Positions 17,036 to 25,600 of a DNA stretch of 64,000 nt are shown piece after piece; the stretch's first letter is position 1; each line of letters begins with the position of its first letter. The stretch is taken from assembly GCA_030692685.1 (NCBI GenBank), contig JAUXZO010000033.1, forward strand, positions 1 through 64,000. The letters are read 5' to 3'. Position numbers and translations under genes: made by a program. The stretch comes from Acidovorax sp. (GTDB lineage Bacteria > Pseudomonadota > Gammaproteobacteria > Burkholderiales > Burkholderiaceae_C). The notes beneath the pieces were generated by a model. That model was not told the DNA's origin. It was given only the letters and a program-made list of their open reading frames with translations, and did not search any database.

Positions 17036-17452
17036 ATGACCACACTCGAAAAAGTCCTGTACACCGCCAAGGCCCACGTCACCGGTGGCCGCGATGGCGC
17101 CGCCAAGACCGATGACGGCCGCCTGGACGTCAAGCTGTCCTCGCCCGGCACGTCCGGCACCGGCACCAATCCCGAGCAGCTGTTTGCCTCCGGCTACGCA
17201 GCCTGCTTCATCGGCGCGATGAAGGCCGTGGGCGGCAAGATCGGCATCCCTGTCCCACAAGACGTCTCCATCGACGCCGAAGTGGACCTGGGCCCCATCC
17301 CGAACGCCTATGGCGTCGCTGCCCGCCTGGCCATCAGCCTGCCCGGCCTGGATAAGGAAACCGCCCAGAAGCTGGTAGACGCAGCCCACCAGGTCTGCCC
17401 CTACTCCAACGCCACGCGCGGCAACATCGACGTGACCATCACGCTGGTGTAA
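17036..17452 (+). CDS. ohr: Organic hydroperoxide resistance protein Ohr
   Basis: A 138-residue Ohr thiol peroxidase. Both redox cysteines are present: the peroxidatic one in GYAACFIGAM and the resolving one in HQVCPYSNATRGN. The N-terminus KVLYTAKAHVTGGRDG is also characteristic. Ohr reduces fatty-acid and other organic hydroperoxides, usually with lipoylated proteins as electron donors. The gene follows ohrR, with an AAGGAAG ribosome site before the ATG and an intrinsic terminator 34 nt after the stop. Confidence 0.97.
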   Translation: MTTLEKVLYTAKAHVTGGRDGAAKTDDGRLDVKLSSPGTSGTGTNPEQLFASGYAACFIGAMKAVGGKIGIPVPQDVSIDAEVDLGPIPNAYGVAARLAISLPGLDKETAQKLVDAAHQVCPYSNATRGNIDVTITLV

Positions 17453-17486
17453 ACACGTCGGCAGGGCGTTTTCCCTGTCACCAAAG

Positions 17487-17522
17487 CGGCCCGCCTGTGT
17501 TGAACCGGCGGGCCGTTTCGTT
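17487..17522 (+). terminator. Intrinsic terminator after ohr
   Basis: CGGCCCGCC (17487-17495) pairs perfectly with GGCGGGCCG (17507-17515) and is followed by TTTCGTTT. Confidence 0.85.
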
Positions 17523-17534
17523 TAGCGTGGCGGC

Positions 17535-18629
17535 ATGAGTACCACCACCCTCCTCGTGCGCCAGGACCAGTTGGCCACCACCCGCCTGTCAACCACCGAA
17601 GACACCGCCCTTGCCGACGGCCAGGTGCGCGTGCGGGTCGAGCAGTTTGCGCTGACCGCCAACAACATCACTTACGCTGCCCTGGGCGACATGCTGAACT
17701 ACTGGCAGTTCTTCCCGACTAACGAGCCCGGCTGGGGCATCGTGCCGGTGTGGGGTTTTGGCTCGGTGCTGCAGTCCACCCACCCGGCCATCGCCGTGGG
17801 CGAGCGGCTGTATGGCTACTGGCCCATGGCCAGCCACGCCGTGCTGTCGCCCCAGCGCGCCACGCCCCAAGGCTTCAGCGACGGGGCGCCCCACCGCGCA
17901 GGCCTGCACGCTGTGTACAACCACTATCTGCGCACCAGCGCCGACGGGCTGTACCGCGCCGACAACGAGGACGTGCAGGCGCTGCTGCGGCCGCTGTTCA
18001 TCACCTCGTGGCTCATTGACGACTTTCTGGCAGATCAGCAGTTTTTTGGCGCCAAGCGCATGCTGCTGTCCAGCGCATCAAGCAAAACGGCCTACGGCAC
18101 CGCGTTCCAGCTGGCGCAGCGGGACGACATTGAAGTCATCGGCCTCACGTCCTCCGGCAACGTGGATTTCTGCGAAAGCCTGGGCTGCTACGACCGGGTG
18201 GTCAGCTACGACGCGCTGGACCAGATCGACGGCGCCACGCCCAGCGTGTACATCGACTTTGCGGGCAGCGTGGGCCTGCGCCAGCGTGTCCACGCCCACT
18301 TCACGGGTTTGGCCTACAGCTGCTCGGTGGGCGCCAGCCACGTGCAGGACCTGGGCGGCGCAGGCCAGCTGCCCGGCCCGCGCCCTGTGATGTTTTTTGC
18401 GCCAGCGCAGGTCAAGAAGCGGCATGCGGACTGGGGCGCACAGGGCCTGAACGACCGGCTGCTGGCGGCCTGGACCCAGTTCAGCGACGCCGTGGCGGCA
18501 CCACCCCAGCCTTGGCTGGTAGTGCAGCACCACGCGGGGCCAGAGGCCACGCAGGCGCTGTTTGCCGCCGTGTTGGCCGGTCACAGCGACCCGCGCGCCG
18601 GGCACATCGCCACGATGCAGGCGGGCTGA
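17535..18629 (+). CDS. DUF2855 family protein
   Basis: A 364-residue protein whose blocks ALTANNITYAALGDMLNYW, VPVWGFGSVLQS and GERLYGYWPM belong to the DUF2855 family. The fold resembles medium-chain dehydrogenases/quinone oxidoreductases: an N-terminal GroES-like half, then a Rossmann-like half (MLLSSASSKTAYGTAF). The catalytic zinc ligands of alcohol dehydrogenases are not evident. Function is unknown. It starts 13 nt after the terminator of ohr and is followed 47 nt later by srkA, with which it may be transcribed. Confidence 0.85.
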   Translation: MSTTTLLVRQDQLATTRLSTTEDTALADGQVRVRVEQFALTANNITYAALGDMLNYWQFFPTNEPGWGIVPVWGFGSVLQSTHPAIAVGERLYGYWPMASHAVLSPQRATPQGFSDGAPHRAGLHAVYNHYLRTSADGLYRADNEDVQALLRPLFITSWLIDDFLADQQFFGAKRMLLSSASSKTAYGTAFQLAQRDDIEVIGLTSSGNVDFCESLGCYDRVVSYDALDQIDGATPSVYIDFAGSVGLRQRVHAHFTGLAYSCSVGASHVQDLGGAGQLPGPRPVMFFAPAQVKKRHADWGAQGLNDRLLAAWTQFSDAVAAPPQPWLVVQHHAGPEATQALFAAVLAGHSDPRAGHIATMQAG

Positions 18630-18676
18630 CGCCAACGGGCCGGGCTGCGCGGAAAGGCTGGCAGCGACAATGGGGC

Positions 18677-19777
18677 ATGACCGCACTGCCCCCCGACGAC
18701 GCCGACCACAACTACAACATCGCCGCCCCCGCCAGCGCCGAAAGCGCCAACAGCGCCAACGACCAGCATCCCTACGCCCGCCTCACCCCCGACCATGTGC
18801 TGGACGCGCTGGCCAGCGTGGGGCTCTACGGCGACGGGCGCTTGATGGCCCTGTCGTCGTACGAAAACCGGGTGTACCAGGTCACGCTGGAAGACGGCGA
18901 GCGTGTGGTGGCCAAGTTCTACCGCCCGGGCCGCTGGACTGATGCACAGATCCTGGAAGAACACACTTTTGCCGCAGAACTGATGGCCGCTGAAGTGCCC
19001 GCCGTGGGCCCGCAGGTGCTGAATGGCAGCACGTTGCACCAGCACGACGGTTTTGCGTTTTCGGTCAGCCCCTGGCGCGGTGGCCGCCAGCCTGAGCTCG
19101 ATGATTTTGAGGTGCTCGAATGGATCGGCCGCTTTCTGGCACGCATCCACACCGTGGGCGCCGCTGAGCCTTTTGTGCATCGCCCCCTGCTAGACCTGCA
19201 AACCTTTGGCACGGCATCGCGCGACTGGCTTTTGGCGCAGGACATCATTCCGCTCGACATGCAAGCCACCTGGAAGGTGCAATGCGACAAAGCTCTTGAT
19301 TTGATAGCTACTAGCGCTTATCCATCAAGCGCCAGAGGCCAATTTGGCTTAAATAATGCCACCGCCATCCGTTTGCACGGCGACTGCCACCCCGGCAACA
19401 TCCTGTGGACCCCGCTGGACGAATGGGGCCGTGGCGGCCCGCACTTTGTAGACCTGGACGACGCGCGCATGGGCCCGGCCGTGCAGGACCTGTGGATGCT
19501 GCTGTCGGGCGACCGGCGCCAGCGCACCCACCAGCTCAGTGCGCTGGTAGACGGCTACGAGCAGTTCCGCAGTTTTGATCGCCGTGAACTGGCGCTCATC
19601 GAACCGCTGCGCACCCTGCGCCTCATTCACTACAGTGCCTGGCTCGCGCGCCGCTGGCAAGACCCGATCTTCCCAGTCAACTTTCCGTGGTTTGGCACCA
19701 GCGACTACTGGCGCGGGCAAGTGGACATGTTGATCGAGCAGATCGAGGCCATGCAAGAAGAACCGCTGAGCGTTTGA
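18677..19777 (+). CDS. srkA: Stress response serine/threonine protein kinase SrkA (YihE/RdoA), with in-frame repeat insertion
   Basis: A 366-residue aminoglycoside-phosphotransferase-fold kinase of the YihE type, slightly longer than the E. coli protein (328). Seen are the P-loop-like LSSYENRVYQVTLEDG, catalytic lysine in VVAKFYRPGRW, the Brenner-type motif LHGDCHPGNILW and the metal-binding FVDLDDARMGP. Just before the catalytic loop, bases 19301-19352 are a copy of dispersed repeat A, translated as LIATSAYPSSARGQFGLNN. The insertion keeps the frame and sits in a linker, so the kinase may still work. ATG 18677 chosen; the open frame extends upstream into the previous gene. Confidence 0.93.
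   Translation: MTALPPDDADHNYNIAAPASAESANSANDQHPYARLTPDHVLDALASVGLYGDGRLMALSSYENRVYQVTLEDGERVVAKFYRPGRWTDAQILEEHTFAAELMAAEVPAVGPQVLNGSTLHQHDGFAFSVSPWRGGRQPELDDFEVLEWIGRFLARIHTVGAAEPFVHRPLLDLQTFGTASRDWLLAQDIIPLDMQATWKVQCDKALDLIATSAYPSSARGQFGLNNATAIRLHGDCHPGNILWTPLDEWGRGGPHFVDLDDARMGPAVQDLWMLLSGDRRQRTHQLSALVDGYEQFRSFDRRELALIEPLRTLRLIHYSAWLARRWQDPIFPVNFPWFGTSDYWRGQVDMLIEQIEAMQEEPLSV
19301..19352 (+). repeat. Dispersed palindromic repeat A, copy 2 (inside srkA)
   Basis: GATAGCTACTAGCGCTTATC followed by CATCAAGCGCCAGAGGCCAA and TTTGGCTTAAA matches the family consensus over its whole length but is translated in frame within srkA. Confidence 0.85.
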
Positions 19778-20114
19778 GCATGTTTGATCTCGTTTGGGCA
19801 CACCAAGGCGAACTTCTATATAATCAGCGATTCGATAAAGCCAAGTTTTCATAATGGCGCGCTATTTAGACCCTTTCAGGTCCGCGCTCCGCCGTTGATC
19901 ATGTGGCCCTTGTGCCACTGGGCCAGACATTACCGACGTCTGGCCACCCAGGATCCACTCCACGCTCTTGTGGATCCTGTCGGTGCTCTCCTGCTGCTCC
20001 AAGCCTCCGCGCGAGGTTTGCGCCCAGGATCGAATCACCCGGACAGCGCCCAGGCTGCCCATTTTGCTATCCCCTTTTGACGACGCCGCAGCACTGCCAG
20101 CGGCCTGCTTTTCC
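19778..20114 (+). other. Structured 337-nt leader region with stacked perfect hairpins
   Basis: Holds no convincing gene. A TATAAT-like box (19817 region, TATATAATC) is followed by several hairpins: GTGGC/GCCAC (19903-19907 and 19914-19918), GGCCAGAC/GTCTGGCC (19921-19928 and 19938-19945) and CAGGATCCAC/GTGGATCCTG (19949-19958 and 19970-19979). The GGCCC at 19905-19909 can also pair with GGGCC at 19920-19924, competing with the second hairpin. This could be a small RNA or a regulated leader of the 76-codon gene at 20115. No known family was recognised. Confidence 0.5.
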
Positions 20115-20345
20115 ATGACTTTGACCGAACCCAACACCATTGTTGGCAAATACCTGATCTCGCCCCTGACCCGCATGCTCGACGACGGCCAGTACGCCGC
20201 CTCGGTGTCCATCCGCTCGGGCTCTGGCCGCGGCACCCACGACCGCGTGATGCGTTTTGTGCCGGTGTTTGCAGACCACGCCACGGCCGCCCACTACGCT
20301 ACCCGCGAAGGCATGCGGTGGGTGCAACACCGCCACGCCGCCTGA
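20115..20345 (+). CDS. Small conserved-looking protein of unknown function, 76 aa
   Basis: A short basic protein beginning MTLTEPNTIVGKYLISPLTR and ending with a run of aromatic and His residues, with no signal peptide or membrane helix. The central segment VSIRSGSGRGTHDRVMRFVP, followed by FADHATAAHYATREGMRWV, looks like a small folded alpha/beta domain. I do not recognise a family. Support for being real: codon pattern like its neighbours, a structured leader upstream and a terminator 98 nt past the stop. There is no strong ribosome site directly before the ATG. Confidence 0.6.
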   Translation: MTLTEPNTIVGKYLISPLTRMLDDGQYAASVSIRSGSGRGTHDRVMRFVPVFADHATAAHYATREGMRWVQHRHAA

Positions 20346-20442
20346 ACGTCTTGCCCCAGGCTCTTGGTAGCCTGGGTAGAGCACATTGCAAACCATTGTC
20401 AACCCACACGCACAGCCAACTGATGTCGGGCAATATCAAAGC

Positions 20443-20467
20443 ACTCCCCATTGGGGGGAGTTTTCTT
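20443..20467 (+). terminator. Intrinsic terminator before response regulator gene
   Basis: ACTCCCC (20443-20449) pairs with GGGGAGT across a short ATTGG loop, followed by TTTTCTTTG. It closes the transcript of the 76-codon gene. Confidence 0.75.
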
Positions 20468-20507
20468 TGAATATTTAGGGGAGGTCAATGCCTCCCGCCC
20501 CACCCCC

Positions 20508-21236
20508 ATGCGCATTGCAGTTCTTGACGATGACCCGATCCTGCAGGAGCTGATCAAAGGGACGCTGGAGCGCCATCACCACGTGTGCCACACCTACGAC
20601 AACGGCACCAGCCTGCTCAAGGATGTGAGGCACGAAACCTTCGACCTGCTGATCGTGGACTGGCATTTGCCCGACATGGAAGGCACCGAAGTCGTGCAGA
20701 CCGTGCGCCAGATGGGCGGCCCGCAACTCCCCATCTTGTTCATCACCCGCCGCCAGGACGAACGCGATGTTGTCCACGCGTTGGCTTGCGGTGCCGATGA
20801 CTTCATGACCAAGCCGCTGCGCATGGGCGAGCTGGTGGCACGCACCACTGCACTGATGCGCCGCGCGTTCCCGGAGGCCATGGGCCTGCGGCTGGTGTTC
20901 GGCCCTTACACCTTTGATGCAGAGAAACGAACACTCGCAGTACACGGCCAAACGGTCGAACTCAAGAACCGCGAATACGAACTAGCGCTCTTCATGTTCC
21001 GCAACCCCGGCCGGCTGTTGTCGCGCGCGCACCTGCGCGAAGTGGTGTGGGGCGACACCAACGAGGCCCCGTCGCGGTCGCTCGACACCCATGTCTCGCG
21101 CCTGCGCTCCAAGCTCGAACTGAACGAGGTCAACGGGTACACCATCACCGCGATCTACGGAATGGGGTACAGGCTTGATCCTGTTGGCACAGAGATCAGA
21201 AACCTCAACCACTCACCGGAAGAAACCGCTTCCTGA
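20508..21236 (+). CDS. OmpR-family response regulator
   Basis: A 242-residue regulator. The receiver has acidic residues VLDDDP, phospho-acceptor Asp51 in LLIVDWHLPD and the conserved Lys in FMTKPLRMGEL. The output domain is a winged helix of the Trans_Reg_C type (VELKNREYELALFMFRNPGR, LDTHVSRLRSKLE, GMGYRLDP). No kinase gene is adjacent; it converges on the exosortase cassette with 5 nt between stops, and a hybrid kinase lies on the other side of that cassette. ATG 20508 starts exactly at the receiver domain. A strong AGGGGAGG lies 22 nt upstream, so a non-ATG upstream start is possible. Confidence 0.92.
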   Translation: MRIAVLDDDPILQELIKGTLERHHHVCHTYDNGTSLLKDVRHETFDLLIVDWHLPDMEGTEVVQTVRQMGGPQLPILFITRRQDERDVVHALACGADDFMTKPLRMGELVARTTALMRRAFPEAMGLRLVFGPYTFDAEKRTLAVHGQTVELKNREYELALFMFRNPGRLLSRAHLREVVWGDTNEAPSRSLDTHVSRLRSKLELNEVNGYTITAIYGMGYRLDPVGTEIRNLNHSPEETAS

Positions 21237-21241
21237 GGGCT

Positions 21242-21868
21242 TCAGGGCGGGGATGACGCTGGCGGTAACGACTCGCGCCAACCCCGCACCAGCACGTCGT
21301 TCACAAAGCGCCGATCCATCCACAGCCACAGCAGGATTGGCACCAGCGTCGGCAACACCAGCGACCCGACCTGGTAGCCGTACACGATCAACTCCATCTG
21401 CCATTGCGAAATGCGCAACAACCGAATGTTGAGTTGCGCAGCCAGCATCATCTGCATCAAAGAAAACATCGTCAGGCTAAAGGCCTGAAACGGCAGCAGC
21501 AGCGCATAACCCGCAAGCGCGCGCCCCACTCTGCCCTTGCCACGGGCCGCGAGCAATAGTGCCAAGAAGATGGGCAGTCCGTAGGCGTAACGGGCTGGGC
21601 TGGCCTCGATGGTGATCTCTCCGAGACGCCCTGCGGCCTCGGCCACCGGCACGGAGATAGCGGTATCCACCTCCATGGCGCCTGGAGAAAGATGCACATC
21701 GCGCACCCACATCGGCGCAGTTTGCTCCAGCGCAATATGCGCCAACATGCCTACCGGATACGAGGTCCAGGCGGACACCTTGGTCCACGCCAAAGTGAGA
21801 ACAATCATCCAGGCAAAAGCAGACAGGACAAAAATCGTGATGGCAGAAGGGCGGCGCATGGCGGGCAT
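21242..21868 (-). CDS. Exosortase H-associated membrane protein
   Basis: A 208-residue inner-membrane protein. It has an N-terminal helix (AITIFVLSAFAWMIVLTLAW), a periplasmic domain of about 70 residues (VRDVHLSPGAMEVDTAISVP), then three more helices. This arrangement, directly after the exosortase gene with only 8 nt between, matches the partner protein that accompanies XrtH. Its job is thought to be support of sorting, but the chemistry is not known. Two possible ATGs, nine bases apart, begin the gene (21868 and 21859); neither has a clear ribosome site, which suggests translational coupling to xrtH. Confidence 0.75.
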   Translation of the reverse strand: MPAMRRPSAITIFVLSAFAWMIVLTLAWTKVSAWTSYPVGMLAHIALEQTAPMWVRDVHLSPGAMEVDTAISVPVAEAAGRLGEITIEASPARYAYGLPIFLALLLAARGKGRVGRALAGYALLLPFQAFSLTMFSLMQMMLAAQLNIRLLRISQWQMELIVYGYQVGSLVLPTLVPILLWLWMDRRFVNDVLVRGWRESLPPASSPP

Positions 21869-21876
21869 CCAGGAGG

Positions 21877-22500
21877 TCAGCGCGCCAAGGGCGGGGAGAG
21901 ATCAAGGGAAGTGCTGACCAAGCCCTCCGCCGGGCGTAGCACCGGCGGTGTTGGTGGCACAGGCGCTGGCGGGGGAGCGGCTGGAGGCGGGGCCGGTGGT
22001 TCATCCGACGGCGGCAACGCCTGCGACTTGGCCCCCGCGCGCACCCACAACAGCCAGACGACAAGAACATCCAGCATGATGAGCGCCTGCCACAGGTACT
22101 CGTGGGCAAAGTTGAATACCGCGGTGTTCCACTGTCCCAGATAAAAAAGACTGATCACCCGCACCACGTTCAAGCCCTGCACGGCAACAAACCCAAGGGC
22201 CAGGCCGATCATCTTGTGCCGCCAGGACGATGGAAACGCCAGCACCGCAGCAAACAAGACGATGCAAGCCTCGATGCCATTGCAGCCGGGCTCTATCGAC
22301 ACGCCGAACCCGGTCACCGTGTTCCACAGCACCTTGCCCGCAGAGGCCGCCGTTGAATCGAAAAGCGTAACCAGTGCCACGCAAATGCGGGCCAGCAATG
22401 CAGTCCAAGGCAGTACCAGATGCTGCTGCACCACTCCCAGCATGTTGATGCCGAACAGCGTGAGCTGAAGAACCACAAAGGTCAAAAAGAATCGCAGCAT
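21877..22500 (-). CDS. xrtH: Exosortase H (XrtH), IPTL-CTERM sorting peptidase
   Basis: A 207-residue polytopic membrane enzyme with the exosortase/archaeosortase triad: Cys73 in IEPGCNGIEA, Arg114 in GLNVVRVISLFYLG and His133 in NFAHEYLWQ. Exosortases process proteins bearing a C-terminal sorting signal; type H is paired with the IPTLxxWG signal, and the adjacent upstream gene encodes exactly such a protein. After the catalytic core there is an unusual tail of about 50 residues very rich in Pro and Ala (PPSDEPPAPPPAAPPPAPVP). ATG 22500 chosen because the membrane domain begins there. Confidence 0.9.
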   Translation of the reverse strand: MLRFFLTFVVLQLTLFGINMLGVVQQHLVLPWTALLARICVALVTLFDSTAASAGKVLWNTVTGFGVSIEPGCNGIEACIVLFAAVLAFPSSWRHKMIGLALGFVAVQGLNVVRVISLFYLGQWNTAVFNFAHEYLWQALIMLDVLVVWLLWVRAGAKSQALPPSDEPPAPPPAAPPPAPVPPTPPVLRPAEGLVSTSLDLSPPLAR

Positions 22501-22585
22501 GGGAAGGTCTGGTGAAACGGTCAATTGCCTCACCTGCTTGCGTACGCAAAAGGCAGGCAACAAGGGGCAAAGGATGCATTATCGA

Positions 22586-22626
22586 CAAACAAAAGGCCAG
22601 CACGCCCTACAACGTGCCAGCCCTTT
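22586..22626 (-). terminator. Intrinsic terminator after the IPTL-CTERM gene
   Basis: On the minus strand GGCTGGCACG pairs with CGTGCTGGCC (two G-U pairs) around an 8-nt loop and is followed by TTTTGTTTG. Since it stands between the substrate gene and xrtH, expression of the two may be separated or attenuated here. The plus strand has a shorter T-run too. Confidence 0.65.
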
Positions 22627-22680
22627 TCTGCAATGGCCAGCGGCAAGCCTCCCCGTCGGAGGCGCGCCCGCACACCGCAC

Positions 22681-25600
22681 CTATCGGCGCCGTGTCACCA
22701 CCGAATGCCGCCAAGCCATCAGCCCCAGCAATACCGACATGATGATGAGCCCCCACTCGGACAGTGTTGGAATGCTGCTCACTCCGCCAGGTGGGTTGGA
22801 CACCGTGGTCGTAGCGTCGTCCGTGTTGTTGGCGGGATTGGTGTCGCCCGGAGCATCCAGAGAGGCCGAGTTCACCAACGGACGTGCACCGGTATACGGT
22901 GAGGACAGGGTGGTACCGATCGTGAACGTACGCGATGCGCCCACAGCAAGCGAGCCTATGGCGCAACGCACTGTACCGGCAGTGTTCACACAACCCGCAG
23001 CGGACGCAAAGTTCACACCGGCAGGCAGAACATCAACCACCTGCGCACCATCGCTCACCAAAGGGCCGTTGTTGGTGACAACCAAGGTGTAGTCCAGCGT
23101 CGCACCGGGCGCAAGGGGGCCTGCAGGGGCCGACTTCGTCAACGCCAGGTCGGTCGCCACCGTAAATCTGCGTGCAGTCGTGTCATGCGTTACCGCGTTA
23201 TTGGCCAGGGTGGTCTCGGTTTCATCCACGGTCACGCTGGCCCGGTTGAAGGCGGTACCGCTGGTGGCTCCGACCAAGGTCAACGTCTCGGCGTTCATCA
23301 CATAGGTCACGGTGGCGGTCTGGCCGCTGCTGAGCCCAGGGAACACGCAACGCAATGTGCCGCTGGTAGCGCCGACGGCCGGTTGGGTACAGACGCCGCC
23401 GGCGTTGACCGTCAGCGCTCCTTGGTAGCTGAAGGTGGCTGTGGGAGACGATCCTGGCGCCGGGAAGATATCCGTCATCACCACATTCGTGCCATACGAC
23501 GGGCCGCTGTTGTTGATGGTGATGGTGTACGTGGTGGGCTGACCCAGGTCCACCGGATCCGAGCTGTCCACCTTGTTCACCAGAATATCCAGCTGGGCGG
23601 CTGTAACAGGTGTGGTGGTGGTGGCGGAGTTGTTGGTGAGGTCCGACTCTACCGTTGCCGTCGTGGCCGCGATGCTGTTGACCACAGTGCTACCCGCCGC
23701 CGTGCCCAACGGGCGCATGCGGTAATTGACGGTCTGCTGTACGGTACTCGCAACGCTTGACCAGGTGCAGGTCAGAGTGCCGCCCACTGTCCCGGCTACG
23801 ATGGGCGTACATGTTCCACCGCCGCTCACAGAAACCAGGTCGATGAACGCCGCGTTGGCAGGCAAGGTGTCTACCATCTGCACCGTCTGCGCAGTCGATG
23901 GTCCCGCATTGCGAATCGTGGCTACGAAGGTGATCGGCGCACCGGCCTGCACGGTCGCTGGAGTGGCCGTCTTGGCAGCTGTCACATCCACAATGGCATT
24001 GACCTGGGTGGTCACGCTGCCGCTGTTGTTGCTCTGATCAGGGTCACCAATATCGGTGGAGCGCACCGACGCGGTGTTGGTGCGCGGACCCGTCGTGGCA
24101 ATGCTGGGCCGAACCACTAAGGTTACGGTGGCTTGGGCTCCTGACGTCAACATCCCCAAGTTACAACTCAAGTTCTGGCTCACTCCATTGGTCACAGCGT
24201 TGGGCGTACAAGTGCCTTGTGAAGACGCAGCGGACTGGAATCCACCAACACTCACCAAACTCGCCAGCGTATCGGATACGACCACGTTCGTAGCGGTGGC
24301 CGGGCCAAGGTTTTCCACCGTGATCACGTAGGTCAGGTTTTCGCCTGCCACCACGGGGTTGGGTGCCGCCGTCTTGGACACCACGCGCAGATCAGCCTGG
24401 GTGGCCGATGCGGTCACCGTCACACCGGCGCAGTCGTTACGACCGTTCCCGTCCACACGCCCGCCGCCGCCCAGCGCCACGCAGGCGTTGTTGGTGACCG
24501 AACTCGCTCCAGTGACTACGGCAGACACCTGCACAACAGGCGCATTCGTGTTGACCGACAACCCGTCAGCACGGTTGCAACTCCACGCTCCGGGGCCCAC
24601 CAGGGGCAGTGCTCCACAGGTCCATCCCGTCGCGCTGACCACGCTGTTCAAAGTTACCCCTGCAGGCACCTGGTCGGTCACAGTGATGGTCTGTCCAAGA
24701 GGCACCGCAAGAGGGCCCGTGTTGCGTGCCGTTAGCGAGTAATTGAATGCCTGGTTGGGCACAACAGGGTTCAAGCTGGCGGCCTTGGTGATCTGCATGT
24801 CCGACTCATTGCTGGATGTCACGTTCACTGACGACGTGTTGTTGCCCAATGCTGGATCTGCAAGTGCGGTACTGATGCCGGCGGTGTTGCCCAACACTCC
24901 CGTCGCGGTTGCCGTTGCCGTCACGGTAATGACCGGCATGTTGCTAAAGTTGACGCCGGTGTATTCAGTACGGACGCAGGTGATGGTGGCGTCACAGGCC
25001 CAACCTGTGCCAGCCGCCGAAACCAGTGTCAGACCGGCGCCGAGGGTATCCGTAACCGTGACTGGCTGGCCGACAAGCGACTGCCCCCCGTTGAGGCGCG
25101 GTGTGAGGGTGTACACCACGTTGTCGCCTTGGGCTACGTTCGCACTGACTCGCGTTTTGGTGATACTCACATCGGCACCGTCGGCCGACGTCACGTTCGC
25201 CGTCACCGTGTTGTTGCTCAGATCACCATCGGGCATGGCCGATGTGTCGGGCTTGATGCCGGCAATCGCAAACGCGGCCGTCACGGTGCCGTTCACATTC
25301 AATACTGCCGGAACTGTCAGCACCGACGTAGTCGATCCATTGGTCAGCGTTCCCGTGCGCGTGCAGTTGACCGTGCCGCTGCTCAATGGGTAAGCACCCG
25401 AAGCAGAACATGTCCAGCCCGTGCCGGTGGGGGTCGCGGTGATCGACGCCCCAATCGGCACAGTGAAGGAGATACGCTGGCTGCCATCGGCCGCATCCGG
25501 GCCATTGTTGCTTGCCTGAAGCGCGTAGCTGTACGCCTGACCCGCCGTCACATTGGAAAGCGACGGGGTGGCGGCCAGGGCCAGGTCAGCACCCTGGGTG

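Noticed and set aside
19820..20100. 6S RNA or another named small RNA
   Set aside because: Hairpins are present but the long open-bubble shape and conserved ends of 6S RNA are not evident; left as an unnamed structured leader.
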